A stretch of 64,000 nucleotides of DNA from Namhaeicola sp039714555 (GTDB lineage Bacteria > Bacteroidota > Bacteroidia > Flavobacteriales > Flavobacteriaceae). A model generated the notes under the pieces. That model was not told the origin of the DNA. It did no database searches and saw nothing but the letters and a program-made list of their open reading frames with translations. The position numbers and the translations under genes were made by a program. This document shows positions 8,844 through 17,984 of this stretch, piece after piece. Location: contig JBDLJB010000001.1 in NCBI GenBank assembly GCA_039714555.1, forward strand, positions 159,753-223,752, in the 5' to 3' direction. Position 1 is the stretch's first letter. Each line of letters opens with the position of its first letter.

Positions 8844-9893
8844 CTAAGATTTATCGTTCTTTACTCTTTTAATTATTTCATCAGCTACTTTTTCTTGAAT
8901 TCCTTGGTCAAGATGACTGGTAAATCCTACACATGAGCAATTGATTTCACCCAAAACATATTTATCATTTTTGTTCTCATCCCAATCTAACATAAAATCA
9001 GCAGTCCAAATCAATGGAACATTATACCCCCCCAATTTATCTGAAATTGTAGGTAATGAATCATTAAACATTTCTATCAAATCTTTCCATTTTTCAGGTT
9101 TATCATAAGTATATTTTGCTCCTGAAAATAGTGTTGCAGAGAATGCATCTTCACTGTCAGCAGGTTTTTTATGAACAACAAAAATTGGAGTATCACCAAC
9201 CATAAGGATTCTAATTTCACCTTCTTTTATTCTTGGCATAAATCTCATATCAACCAACATTCCATCTTCTCCTATGATATATTTTTCACAAAATGTCATA
9301 AAATCATCCAGACTTTGGTATTCTACATGATTATCTACAGCTTCGGTGCATTTTAATTTGGTATCTAATGGTATTTCATCACCGAGTTTATAGTCAATGT
9401 CATCAGCAATTTGTACTCTCCAAATTCCTTCACCAGTAGAACCTCTATTTTGTTTTAATACCCGTTCACCAAAAGAAAGACTTTTAGGAAAAGTTTTTTT
9501 GAATGTTTCAATATCATAATAAGCGTAAGTATCTTCAGTTACAAGATCAGTAGTGGCTAATTTTACCAATGCGTCTTTGGCACCAAAATTTATCATCACA
9601 TCAGGATGTGCCATACCTTTTAAGCCATTTTCTGATAGTTTTCTTAAGGTATCAAAATAGATCTTTTCACCATTGGCTAAATTACCGGGATTTATTCTAC
9701 TAATATAAGCATCAAATTTATCTTTTGAATACTCAAAGATAGTGTCTTTCCATTCATCTCTAAAGAAAACAACTTCACAATCCCATCCTCTTTCTTTTAT
9801 GGCATTGAGAATTGGTATTGTATCTTTTCTGTGACCGTTTAAACCTTTGTCTGAACCACCTTCAGCTTCAAATATTACAATATTTTTTTTCAT
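8844..9893 (-). CDS. Cj0069-family protein, ATP-grasp-like
   Basis: Soluble protein of 349 residues with no signal peptide. The N-terminus (IFEAEGGSDKGLNGHRKDT) and overall layout resemble the family named after Campylobacter Cj0069. Features fit an ATP-grasp fold: a lysine and glycine-rich segment GERVLKQNRGSTGEGIW near residue 145 and a late acidic metal-type motif LGEINCSCVGF near residue 320. ATP-grasp enzymes ligate a carboxylate to an amine or thiol; the substrate here cannot be read from sequence or context. The gene stands alone, convergent with ftsZ and with its own terminator. Family assignment is from memory of the sequence pattern. Confidence 0.7.
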   Translation of the reverse strand: MKKNIVIFEAEGGSDKGLNGHRKDTIPILNAIKERGWDCEVVFFRDEWKDTIFEYSKDKFDAYISRINPGNLANGEKIYFDTLRKLSENGLKGMAHPDVMINFGAKDALVKLATTDLVTEDTYAYYDIETFKKTFPKSLSFGERVLKQNRGSTGEGIWRVQIADDIDYKLGDEIPLDTKLKCTEAVDNHVEYQSLDDFMTFCEKYIIGEDGMLVDMRFMPRIKEGEIRILMVGDTPIFVVHKKPADSEDAFSATLFSGAKYTYDKPEKWKDLIEMFNDSLPTISDKLGGYNVPLIWTADFMLDWDENKNDKYVLGEINCSCVGFTSHLDQGIQEKVADEIIKRVKNDKS

Positions 9894-10033
9894 TTATAAA
9901 AATTTTAAGTTTGGTTAATTATATAATTTTATGATAGATAATTGATATTTTAGAAAATTAAATTAGAGTAATAATATAAAGGACATAAAGGTATTAAATT
10001 ATCTACAAAAAGAATAAATTATTTTTAAGAAAA

Positions 10034-13000
10034 TTATTTTATGATCAATCTTTTAGCAACTTGAGTATTACCTACATTGATCTTTAAAAAATAGATTCCT
10101 TTTTCAACTCGATTTAATTTTAATTCGTATGAATTATCTATTATTTCATTCTTTTTGTAGATAATTTTACCTGTAATATCATAAATCGAAATTTGCATTT
10201 CTTCATTCCCATTGCGTTGTATATTAAAGGTTCCATTTGAAGGATTTGGATAAATATTAAAAGCATTTTGATCATAATTTTCCACAGCTAAAATTATTGT
10301 GCCATCAATAGTAAAATTATCAATTACAGCTCCTTCCTGATTAGCAGCCTGATCTGTAGCAAAAACAAATCTAAAGATTATATTTGATTCATTTTGAAGC
10401 GCTACCAAATCATAACTATATTCTTTTAAAGTAGTGTCAGTACCTGTCCATTGTTTCCCAACAGTTATTGGTCTTTGGGGGTCAATAAAACTACTATTAT
10501 ACCAATTTGGATCATTCGCATTACCTAAAATTTCCCATGACTTTCCATTGTCAATAGTATATTCCATATATAAAACATCCCAGTCTTTTTCAATATCAAA
10601 AACCATATCAAATTTTAAAACTGGATTTTCTATTTGAGTTAAATTATAACAAGGTGAGATTAGATAACTTACTGTTTCATCAGTATAGTTTGAAGATAAA
10701 TTAGTTACATAACCTGTTTCTACAATACTGTTAAACTTGGTAGTGGTTGGTTTGCCTTTTTGCCACAAATCGGTACTATTTCCAATAGTTTGAACCAACC
10801 AATCATCTTCATTAATATCAAAAGTATTAATGTATTGCCCGATCGATGAATTATTAACAGTAAATGATACAGAAGAACTATTATTTTCTGCGAAAGTATC
10901 ATTATCAATAGTAGTATTAATACTTAAGTTATGAGTTCCGAAAGTTACAGAATTATTTGTGGGTAATATAATTTCTTTATGATCACCCGAAGGAATATCT
11001 CCAACAAATTGATGATTGAAATTTTCATTGTCTATACTATAATTAATTGTTACAGTATTGATAATGTTCAACCCGTTATTTTTAACAATAATTTTTGGTG
11101 TAACACCTTCACATTGAACGCTATTATTACTAATAATTTCAATTAAACTAATATCGTTATTGGCTAAAGTGACTTCAATTGGTGATTGCCAAACACCTCT
11201 ACCATAAGTGCCAACAGTTATTGTTTTTTCTTCTACATTAATTTCTAAATCTTTTATAGGTACATTGGGTAAATTGGTTGAAAATACTTCCCATTCGTTC
11301 ATTTTATCATTTATATGGTAAACACCTAAACCTGTTCCCACAAATAAATCGTTATCTAAACTTTGATTTTGGTGTTTGATAACCAATTTTGGTTCGCTTG
11401 GTAAATTGTATGAAATACTTTCAAAATTCTCACCACTATCAGTTGACTTATAAATACCATTATTAAAAAAACTCCCAATAGTAACATATACTAGGTCATT
11501 ATTGTTATTATTAATTTCAATGGAACTTATTATATTAGGGAAACTAAAAGTTAATTTTGTAAAAGTTACACCTCCATCAGTACTTTTATATAAAAATTGA
11601 TCTCTTGATACATAAATAAGATCATTATTGGTTGATGATATTTCAATATTATCCAGATCACCACCAAAGATATTATCAGAAACAGCTTCCCAAGTATTAT
11701 TATTTAGCTTGTATAGTTTTTCATATCCGGCATATAAAATACCATCTTTATTTGAGATTAGCGGTGTTACCCAATTACCACCTCTATCACTTGTACCACT
11801 AACCTCATCATCAGGAGCTTCAGCTATGGTTATACCTTCAGTTTTACCACCATTATAGGTTACATTTAAATTGCTGCCAAATTGCATAAAACCATAATAA
11901 ATTTCTTGATTGTTTGGATCAATAGCACAGTCCATGCCATCACCACCATGATATCTGTGCCATATATTATTACTGAAGGCAAATCCACCATTATCTTGCA
12001 AACCACCAACTATGTTTGTTATAGAATGTTTTGCTGTTGAAATTTTATAATACTGACTAATATTTAGAGTTTCAGTTAGATCTTTAAAAGAACTCCCGTT
12101 ATTTTCAGATTGATAAATTCCTCCATCTGTACCGGCATATAATTTATTGTTGAAATACCTTAAAAAATGGATATCTGCATGTGTATAAGAAGGTTCAGTA
12201 GGATTCCACCAATGATTGATTTGTGTAAAATTATCACCTCCATCAGATGATTTCCAAATATCTAAAACTCCAACAAAAACTAAATTTTCATCATTTGGAG
12301 AAACTGTTAAAGCCATATCGTACCATGCTTGTTTGCTAACAAAAATGTCGTCAGTTTCTAAAGTTTTTGTAAAGGTTTCTCCACCATCACTTGATTTATA
12401 TAAACCTTGGAATGAATTATCAGATTGAGCACTTAAAACATATACGATTTCAGGATTTGCCGGACTAACGCCAATGGTAAACCTAGAAGGATGATCAATA
12501 GTTGGATCAGGTAAATTACTTGAAATTTGAACAAAAGTATCACCAGCATTGATAGATTTCCAAAAGGTTGAAGAAGTTACAGCATATACAATATTTGGAT
12601 TTCCAGGTTTTAATTTAATATCTCTGATATTTCCACTTAATTTTCTTTGCCAGTTAGCTCCGGCATCTATTGATTTATAAAAGCCCTCATTTGTTGCAAC
12701 CCAAAGAATGTTTGAATCATTTGGGTGAATAAATATTTCATTGGCAGATGCATTAACAGTATTAAAAGTTAATCCGGTTTTATTCCATGTATTTCCTCCA
12801 TCAGTAGATTTCATCACACCAACACTATAGGTATCTCGAGCATCATCATCACCGGTTACAATATAGATTATATTTGAATTGTTAGGGTCGATTGCAATTC
12901 CTGATACTCCAATTTGTGGGATATGATCAGAAAGAGGTACCCAGTTTATACCTGCATCTGTTGATTTCCAAATACCACCTGAAGGTGCACCTACATAAAA

Positions 13001-13423
13001 AGTATTGGGATTATTTGGATCAACAATAAATGTATTGATTCTACCTTGGCCTGTTTTTACATTTGTAGTATAAGGCCCTAAAGATTGCCAATTACTAACA
13101 TTATTCGATTTATTAGCGATCTCCTTTTTTTGTTCCCAGGATTTCCATAGCATAGCAGGGGGTGCGATACTCCCGTCTTTTAAAGTATAGTATTTCCAAT
13201 GATTCTCCCAACGTTTGAATGGCTTGAATCCACTACCTTTAGCTTCCCAATCTCTATTTTTGAAATAATCATTAAAACTCTTACTAAGATCTTGAAGTGT
13301 ATTTTTTGATAAAGTTTTTGATAATTGTTGGTTTTGAATCCAAGGTGCATTTTCATTAAACTGTGCTTTAATGTTTAATGACAGAAAAACTATTAAAAAT
13401 ATGACTATATATTTTTTTTTCAT
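10034..13423 (-). CDS. Secreted Asp-box beta-propeller (sortilin/VPS10-like) protein with T9SS sorting domain
   Basis: 1129 residues with a clear signal peptide (about residues 1-20, ending LNIKAQ). The first two thirds hold at least nine Asp-box repeats of the S-x-D-x-G-x-x-[WF] type, such as KSTDAGINW, KSTDGGNTW, KSSDGGETF and KSTDSGENF, which mark beta-propeller blades of the BNR/VPS10 kind. A CARDB-like adhesion segment follows (about 740-860), then a MAM/jelly-roll-like module (about 870-1045), then a type A Por-secretion tail beginning near NIYPNPSNGTFNIQ and ending VAKRLIIK. The tail directs export by the type IX secretion system. No glycosidase active site could be assigned. It is 49 bases downstream of an NTF2-like secreted protein gene and may share its transcript. 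Confidence 0.9.
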   Translation of the reverse strand: MKKKYIVIFLIVFLSLNIKAQFNENAPWIQNQQLSKTLSKNTLQDLSKSFNDYFKNRDWEAKGSGFKPFKRWENHWKYYTLKDGSIAPPAMLWKSWEQKKEIANKSNNVSNWQSLGPYTTNVKTGQGRINTFIVDPNNPNTFYVGAPSGGIWKSTDAGINWVPLSDHIPQIGVSGIAIDPNNSNIIYIVTGDDDARDTYSVGVMKSTDGGNTWNKTGLTFNTVNASANEIFIHPNDSNILWVATNEGFYKSIDAGANWQRKLSGNIRDIKLKPGNPNIVYAVTSSTFWKSINAGDTFVQISSNLPDPTIDHPSRFTIGVSPANPEIVYVLSAQSDNSFQGLYKSSDGGETFTKTLETDDIFVSKQAWYDMALTVSPNDENLVFVGVLDIWKSSDGGDNFTQINHWWNPTEPSYTHADIHFLRYFNNKLYAGTDGGIYQSENNGSSFKDLTETLNISQYYKISTAKHSITNIVGGLQDNGGFAFSNNIWHRYHGGDGMDCAIDPNNQEIYYGFMQFGSNLNVTYNGGKTEGITIAEAPDDEVSGTSDRGGNWVTPLISNKDGILYAGYEKLYKLNNNTWEAVSDNIFGGDLDNIEISSTNNDLIYVSRDQFLYKSTDGGVTFTKLTFSFPNIISSIEINNNNNDLVYVTIGSFFNNGIYKSTDSGENFESISYNLPSEPKLVIKHQNQSLDNDLFVGTGLGVYHINDKMNEWEVFSTNLPNVPIKDLEINVEEKTITVGTYGRGVWQSPIEVTLANNDISLIEIISNNSVQCEGVTPKIIVKNNGLNIINTVTINYSIDNENFNHQFVGDIPSGDHKEIILPTNNSVTFGTHNLSINTTIDNDTFAENNSSSVSFTVNNSSIGQYINTFDINEDDWLVQTIGNSTDLWQKGKPTTTKFNSIVETGYVTNLSSNYTDETVSYLISPCYNLTQIENPVLKFDMVFDIEKDWDVLYMEYTIDNGKSWEILGNANDPNWYNSSFIDPQRPITVGKQWTGTDTTLKEYSYDLVALQNESNIIFRFVFATDQAANQEGAVIDNFTIDGTIILAVENYDQNAFNIYPNPSNGTFNIQRNGNEEMQISIYDITGKIIYKKNEIIDNSYELKLNRVEKGIYFLKINVGNTQVAKRLIIK

Positions 13424-13452
13424 AAGGGGATTAATAGCAATTTTTATATTTT

Positions 13453-13460
13453 CAAATATA
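13453..13460 (-). promoter_or_regulatory. Candidate Bacteroidota -7 box for the T9SS propeller gene
   Basis: TATATTTG (TAnnTTTG) on the minus strand, about 30 bases before the ATG. No TTG was found at the expected -33 spacing. It would allow transcription separate from the upstream NTF2-like gene. Confidence 0.4.
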
Positions 13461-13472
13461 TAAAAAATTTAA

Positions 13473-13970
13473 CTATTTAATTTTGAGCTTTTTTAATACG
13501 ATAGAATCATTTATTTTTTTATCTGAAATTACTTTTTTCATATCATCATTGGGGATAGTTACAGATAGTACATAATGTGCAATTACCCATTTATTATGCT
13601 CTCTTATCAAAACCCCAGATCCACGACAAATACCCATCCATGTTTCTAAAAGTTCATCAAACCATGCAATATTTTGATTGGAAGAAAAATAAATATTTCT
13701 ACTCAGAGGTGTGAAATTCCAGGTTTCTTTTTTATCAAAATAAGGTTTAGCGAAATCTTTAAATTGTTGCTTATCCCAAATTTCCCCAGCATCAGTACCA
13801 ATAAAAACGCTATTTTCGGACATTTTATTAAAATAAGCACCATAATTTGAATTAGCAACATCTTTATGCCACTGGTTTAAAGTTGCATTAATTTCACTTT
13901 CTTGTGAAAAAGAAATTGTTGATATTAAAACAAAAAATATAAAGATCAATATTGTTTTATTTATTTTCAT
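13473..13970 (-). CDS. Secreted NTF2/SnoaL-like domain protein
   Basis: 165 residues with a signal peptide (about 1-22, ending ISFSQ) and a single NTF2-like alpha+beta barrel domain. The pattern of a helix-rich N-terminus, GTDAGEIWDKQQFKDF, then WFDELLETW and a terminal HYVLSVTIPND strand fits SnoaL_3-type proteins of Bacteroidota. These are small binding or enzyme folds and the ligand is unknown. The start codon overlaps the stop of the upstream lipoprotein gene by four bases, indicating coupled translation. Confidence 0.75.
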   Translation of the reverse strand: MKINKTILIFIFFVLISTISFSQESEINATLNQWHKDVANSNYGAYFNKMSENSVFIGTDAGEIWDKQQFKDFAKPYFDKKETWNFTPLSRNIYFSSNQNIAWFDELLETWMGICRGSGVLIREHNKWVIAHYVLSVTIPNDDMKKVISDKKINDSIVLKKLKIK

Positions 13971-14575
13971 TTTGGGATGTTTAATTTCTTTTTTCTAGAT
14001 AGTTTTTCTTCAATAACAGTATTTTTATTAGAAGAATCGTTAGTAGAAACCTCATTTATAAAGTCTTTAAACTCTTTATTTAACTTCTCTTGATTCAGAT
14101 TATTGTTTATTTTTGAGTTTAATGCAGAAAAAGCTTCGTATATCTTACTGTATTCTTTTTTCACTTCTTCCTCGGTTATGATAGAAATATCCGACATATC
14201 TTCTAAACGCATCGCTTCATTATGAATTACGTTTAACCTTATCTTTACTGCTGGAGTTTGTAATTTTTCAATACGTATTGAATCTTTTAATTCTTGTGCC
14301 AGTTTTGCCAATTCATTTGCATTAAGCAAAGATTCTTCTGGAGTATAGATTTGGTTTTCTTCTAAAAATGTATTAAATCTTTGATATTCTCCCCAATCTT
14401 CTACCAAGATCTTTCCTTTAGGAGTTAATTTTTCATTGATCTTTAATACAAATTTTTGTAGTGTATCGAGCTTTTTATCTTGCGTAATTATAGTTTCTTC
14501 TTTTAAAGTCTTTTTATTGTTACAAGAATAAAAAAAGGATATAAAAAATAGTAATAAAAATATTTTATTTAACAT
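13967..14575 (-). CDS. Predicted lipoprotein, unknown function
   Basis: 202 residues beginning with a lipoprotein signal, with lipobox FFYSC and the lipidated cysteine near residue 18. The mature part is charged and helical, with heptad-like stretches consistent with a coiled coil, and ends in a basic tail (SRKKKLNIPK). No family is recognised. It is the first gene of a likely three-gene minus-strand unit with the NTF2-like protein and the T9SS-exported propeller, all of them envelope or extracellular proteins. Confidence 0.7.
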   Translation of the reverse strand: MLNKIFLLLFFISFFYSCNNKKTLKEETIITQDKKLDTLQKFVLKINEKLTPKGKILVEDWGEYQRFNTFLEENQIYTPEESLLNANELAKLAQELKDSIRIEKLQTPAVKIRLNVIHNEAMRLEDMSDISIITEEEVKKEYSKIYEAFSALNSKINNNLNQEKLNKEFKDFINEVSTNDSSNKNTVIEEKLSRKKKLNIPK

Positions 14576-14598
14576 GAGTTCAATAATAATTTGAAAGT

Positions 14599-14606
14599 CA
14601 AAAATA
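14599..14606 (-). promoter_or_regulatory. Candidate -7 box for the lipoprotein operon
   Basis: TATTTTTG (TAnnTTTG) on the minus strand, 24 bases before the ATG of the lipoprotein gene. The -33 element is not evident. Confidence 0.4.
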
Positions 14607-14647
14607 AAGAAAAATTCGGCTATATTTTGTAATGTTTAGAAAAGTTA

Positions 14648-14675
14648 TTGGTACTTGTTAAATTCATTATATTTG
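14648..14675 (+). promoter_or_regulatory. Bacteroidota-type promoter of the threonine dehydrogenase gene
   Basis: TTG at 14648-14650, a 17-base spacer and TATATTTG at 14668-14675 match the flavobacterial TTG-N17-23-TAnnTTTG consensus. It leaves a short leader before the ATG at 14694. The placement argues against a start at the TTG codon 14655, which would lie inside the promoter. Confidence 0.65.
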
Positions 14676-14693
14676 TATATAAATATAAAAAAA

Positions 14694-15635
14694 ATGAAAA
14701 ATAGAATTCTCATTATAGGTGCTAGTGGTCAGATTGGAACTGAACTCACTTTAAAATTGCGCCAAATCTATGGTAATCAAAATGTAATTGCTTCTGATAT
14801 TAGAAATGGTAATTATGAAGTAATGGAATCAGGCCCTTTTGAAATATTAGATGTTACACACAAAGAGGATATTTTAAAAGTTGCCCAAAAACACAAAATT
14901 AAACAAGTGTATTTAATGGCAGCTATGTTATCGGCTATAGCCGAAAAAAAACCAAAAAATGCATGGGAACTTAATATGAATTCTCTTTTAAATGTGCTTG
15001 ATCTGGCAAGAGAAAAAGTTTTTGAAAAAGTTTTTTGGCCAAGTTCAATTGCTGTTTTTGGCCCATCATCACCTAAACAAAATACGCCACAACTATCTGT
15101 GATGAATCCTTCAACTGTTTATGGCATAAGTAAATTAGCCGGAGAAAGTTGGTGTGCCTATTATCATGAAAAATACGGTGTTGATGTTAGAAGTGTACGT
15201 TATCCGGGAATTATTAGTTACAAAACAAATCCGGGAGGAGGTACTACAGATTATGCTGTTGAAATATTTTACGGAGCAAAAGCAAATAAATCATATTCAA
15301 GTTTCTTAAATGAAGATACTGTCTTACCAATGATGTATATGGATGATGCAATTGAAGCAACAATAAAAGTTATGCAGCATGAAAAATTTAAAAAATATAC
15401 TTCATATAATATAGCAGCAATTAGTTTTTCACCAAAAGAAATTGCTGAGGCTATTAAAAAGCATATTCCTGAATTTACTATAACTTACAAACCTGATAAC
15501 CGACAAGATATTGCTGAAAGTTGGCCTCAAAGTATTGATGATGGTCAAGCTAGAAAAGATTGGAATTGGGAGCACCAAGTTGATTTAGATGAACTTGTAA
15601 AAGAAATGTTACAAGGTTTGCATTTTACTATTTAA
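14694..15635 (+). CDS. L-threonine 3-dehydrogenase, SDR type
   Basis: Extended short-chain dehydrogenase of 313 residues that oxidises L-threonine to 2-amino-3-ketobutyrate with NAD+. The Rossmann loop is IIGASGQIGTEL. The segments MNSLLNVLDLA, FWPSSIAVFGP, the active-site STVYGISKLAGE (Tyr-x3-Lys) and YPGIISYKTNPGGGTTDYA closely resemble the Flavobacterium SDR-type threonine dehydrogenase as I recall it. This class is unrelated to the zinc-dependent MDR Tdh of E. coli. ATG 14694 is chosen over an upstream TTG because it sits next to the Rossmann strand and a promoter overlaps the TTG. Confidence 0.9.
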   Translation: MKNRILIIGASGQIGTELTLKLRQIYGNQNVIASDIRNGNYEVMESGPFEILDVTHKEDILKVAQKHKIKQVYLMAAMLSAIAEKKPKNAWELNMNSLLNVLDLAREKVFEKVFWPSSIAVFGPSSPKQNTPQLSVMNPSTVYGISKLAGESWCAYYHEKYGVDVRSVRYPGIISYKTNPGGGTTDYAVEIFYGAKANKSYSSFLNEDTVLPMMYMDDAIEATIKVMQHEKFKKYTSYNIAAISFSPKEIAEAIKKHIPEFTITYKPDNRQDIAESWPQSIDDGQARKDWNWEHQVDLDELVKEMLQGLHFTI

Positions 15636-15665
15636 TAAGGTTTTTTGTTTAAATAATTTTACAAT

Positions 15666-16133
15666 ATGTTAGTTGATTATAATTTATTGAATGAAACCTC
15701 AAAATTCTATGTATTTCCTTCGAGTAGAAAGATGTATCCTGAAGAATTTACTGCAATAAATCAAAAAGTTAAACAATTTTTACAGAATCTTATCGCGGTA
15801 AATTCCTTTTTTGAGATCAAATACCAGCGTTTCATTATTATTTTTATTTCTGAGGAAACACCCTTAAGTATTGATCAGAATGAATCTTTGATTTTATTAT
15901 TAAATACTTTTGAAAATGAATTTAAAATTTCTTTGATAGACAAGGTAAAAGTATTTTTCAAGCAAGGAGCGTATGTACAAGTAAAAGAAATTCCTGATTT
16001 CAAAAAACTGATTAAAAATAAAAGTGTTTCTAAAAAAACATTGATTTTTAATAATTTTATAAATACAAAATCTGAATATGATTGCTGTTGGGAAGTGCCT
16101 GCGGATGAGAGTTGGGTTTCACATTTGTTTTAA
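15666..16133 (+). CDS. Conserved Bacteroidota protein of unknown function (often labelled ABC transporter ATPase)
   Basis: 155 residues, soluble, no signal peptide. It resembles a small Bacteroidota-specific family that databases often call 'ABC transporter ATPase', but no Walker A, Walker B or signature motif is present, so that name is not supported. Family-like features are the opening MLVDYNLLNETSKFYVFPSSR, the central KVFFKQGAYVQ and the terminal WEVPADESWVSHLF. It may be co-transcribed with the threonine dehydrogenase gene 30 bases upstream. Confidence 0.7.
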   Translation: MLVDYNLLNETSKFYVFPSSRKMYPEEFTAINQKVKQFLQNLIAVNSFFEIKYQRFIIIFISEETPLSIDQNESLILLLNTFENEFKISLIDKVKVFFKQGAYVQVKEIPDFKKLIKNKSVSKKTLIFNNFINTKSEYDCCWEVPADESWVSHLF

Positions 16134-16148
16134 AATACAAATTAAATT

Positions 16149-16844
16149 TTAGTACACCTCGGTTAACTTTTCAATAAAATCCTCAGGTAAAATAGCATTT
16201 TTAACATCAAAATTTCCACTTTTTGTTCTTCGTAATTTAGATAAATGACCTCCTGAATTTAGCGCTTTACCAAAGTCATGTGCCAAAGAACGAATATAAG
16301 TACCTTTACTACAAACCACTTTAAAATCAACTTTAGGTAGATCAATTTGAGTAATTTCAAAGTTGTAAATAGTAATTTTTCTCGGTTTGATATCTGTTGT
16401 TTCTCCTTTTCTTGCTAATTCATATAATCTAACACCATCTTTTTTTATTGCAGAGTATAAAGGCGGATATTGCTCTATTTCACCAATAAAAGTTTTGGTG
16501 TTAGTCTCTATCATTTCTTTAGTAATATGAACTGTTGGGAATGTTTTATTTATTTCTGTTTCCAAATCAAAAGAAGGAGTTGTGGCACCAAGCGTAATAG
16601 TTCCTGTATATTCTTTGATTTCTGCTTGAAGCTGATCTATTTTTTTAGTGAATTTTCCGGTACAAATTACCAATAAACCCGTTGCTAACGGATCTAAAGT
16701 TCCGGCGTGACCAACTTTAATCTTTTTAATTTTAAATTTTTTTTTAATTGCCCATCTCAATTTATTTACAACTTGAAAGGAGGTCCATTGTAAAGGTTTA
16801 TCAATTAAGATAATTTGTCCGTTTTGAAAATCTTCAATTTTCAT
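16149..16844 (-). CDS. truB: TruB, tRNA pseudouridine-55 synthase
   Basis: 231 residues. Converts U55 to pseudouridine in the T-arm of tRNAs. The catalytic motif GHAGTLDPLATGLL carries the conserved aspartate, and the second family motif KGTYIRSLAHDFG is present. The gene starts on the base next to the uppP stop and is the last gene of the ftsX-DUF3098-uppP-truB unit common in Bacteroidota. Confidence 0.97.
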   Translation of the reverse strand: MKIEDFQNGQIILIDKPLQWTSFQVVNKLRWAIKKKFKIKKIKVGHAGTLDPLATGLLVICTGKFTKKIDQLQAEIKEYTGTITLGATTPSFDLETEINKTFPTVHITKEMIETNTKTFIGEIEQYPPLYSAIKKDGVRLYELARKGETTDIKPRKITIYNFEITQIDLPKVDFKVVCSKGTYIRSLAHDFGKALNSGGHLSKLRRTKSGNFDVKNAILPEDFIEKLTEVY

Positions 16845-17639
16845 TTAATTCATTAAAGCATAAGCGATTGCAATTAAGCCTACAATTATACAATAAATAG
16901 CAAAGTATGAAAGTTTACTTCTTTTAACTAATGAGATCATCCAGCTACAGGCAAAAAGTCCGGAAATAAATGCAGCTAAAAAACCTGCACTCATTGCACC
17001 AAATTGTTCATTTTCAAAACTAATTTCACCGCTCATAAAATCTTTGGCAACTTTGCCAAAAATTAAAGGAACAACCATTAAAAATGAAAATCGTGCAGCT
17101 TTTGTTCTGTCAACACCTAATAATACAGAAGCTGAAATTGTTGCTCCTGATCTTGAAATTCCTGGTAACATGGCTATTGCCTGCGCAATTCCGATTAGAA
17201 AAGAGCTTTTATAAGTAACACTTTTATCTGTATTCTTGGCTTTATCGGCAAGAAATAAAAGAAAAGCGGTTATGAGTAGCATTACACCTACAAATAAAAT
17301 TTTTCCACCAAATAACTGCTCCAATTCATCCTCAAAGAACAAACCAATTATTACTGCAGGAATCATTGAAATGATAATTTTTAATGAAAACTCAAGTTCT
17401 TCATTCCATTTAAATTGAAATAAACCTTTAAAAATAGTAATAACTTCTTTTCTAAAAACAACTAAAGTGCTTAAAGCTGTAGCAAAATGTAAAACAACGG
17501 TAAAAGTCAAACTTTCTTGAGCTATCATTTTTTCGCCAAAAATAGCTTTTCCAAGCTCTAAATGACCACTTGAGGAAACCGGTAAAAATTCGGTTAAACC
17601 TTGAACTACTCCAAGAATAATTGCTTCTATTAAACTCAT
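16845..17639 (-). CDS. uppP: UppP (BacA), undecaprenyl-diphosphate phosphatase
   Basis: 264-residue polytopic membrane enzyme that recycles undecaprenyl pyrophosphate to the monophosphate carrier used by MraY. Both catalytic motifs are intact: EFLPVSSSGHLELG near residue 17 and PGISRSGATISASV in the middle. It links functionally to the cell-wall genes at the start of the window. Confidence 0.97.
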   Translation of the reverse strand: MSLIEAIILGVVQGLTEFLPVSSSGHLELGKAIFGEKMIAQESLTFTVVLHFATALSTLVVFRKEVITIFKGLFQFKWNEELEFSLKIIISMIPAVIIGLFFEDELEQLFGGKILFVGVMLLITAFLLFLADKAKNTDKSVTYKSSFLIGIAQAIAMLPGISRSGATISASVLLGVDRTKAARFSFLMVVPLIFGKVAKDFMSGEISFENEQFGAMSAGFLAAFISGLFACSWMISLVKRSKLSYFAIYCIIVGLIAIAYALMN

Positions 17640-17674
17640 AAGATTTTTATTGAAAAGTATAGTTGAATTTACAA

Positions 17675-17938
17675 TTATTCTTTTTTTGTTTTTCCTTTTG
17701 GATTTGCAAAAATAGCATAGATTTCTAATGCCAATCCTATAAGTACTACTGTGGGAGCTAATCTTATTCTTTGAAAATTATAAATATCTTCATTAAATAT
17801 TAAAGGATCGTCGCTACCACCACCATCCATAAGGGCAAACCCGATTAAAATAATAACAACACCAATGATCATTATTATATAATTTCTTTTACCAAATAAG
17901 AATTCGCCTTCTTGTTTTTTAGTTATTTTCTTTGCCAT
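17675..17938 (-). CDS. DUF3098 small membrane protein
   Basis: 87 residues with two hydrophobic segments (about 20-37 and 62-78) and basic tails. In Bacteroidota this family lies regularly between ftsX and uppP, as here. Its role is unknown; the constant neighbourhood suggests envelope or division work. Confidence 0.85.
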   Translation of the reverse strand: MAKKITKKQEGEFLFGKRNYIIMIIGVVIILIGFALMDGGGSDDPLIFNEDIYNFQRIRLAPTVVLIGLALEIYAIFANPKGKTKKE

Positions 17939-17984
17939 ATAATAGTATATAGTTTAGTAGATAATAGGTTCTCTACAATCAAAT

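Noticed and set aside
15666..16133. Label 'ABC transporter ATPase' for the 155-residue protein.
   Set aside because: No Walker A, Walker B or ABC signature is present; the name seems to be a propagated misannotation.
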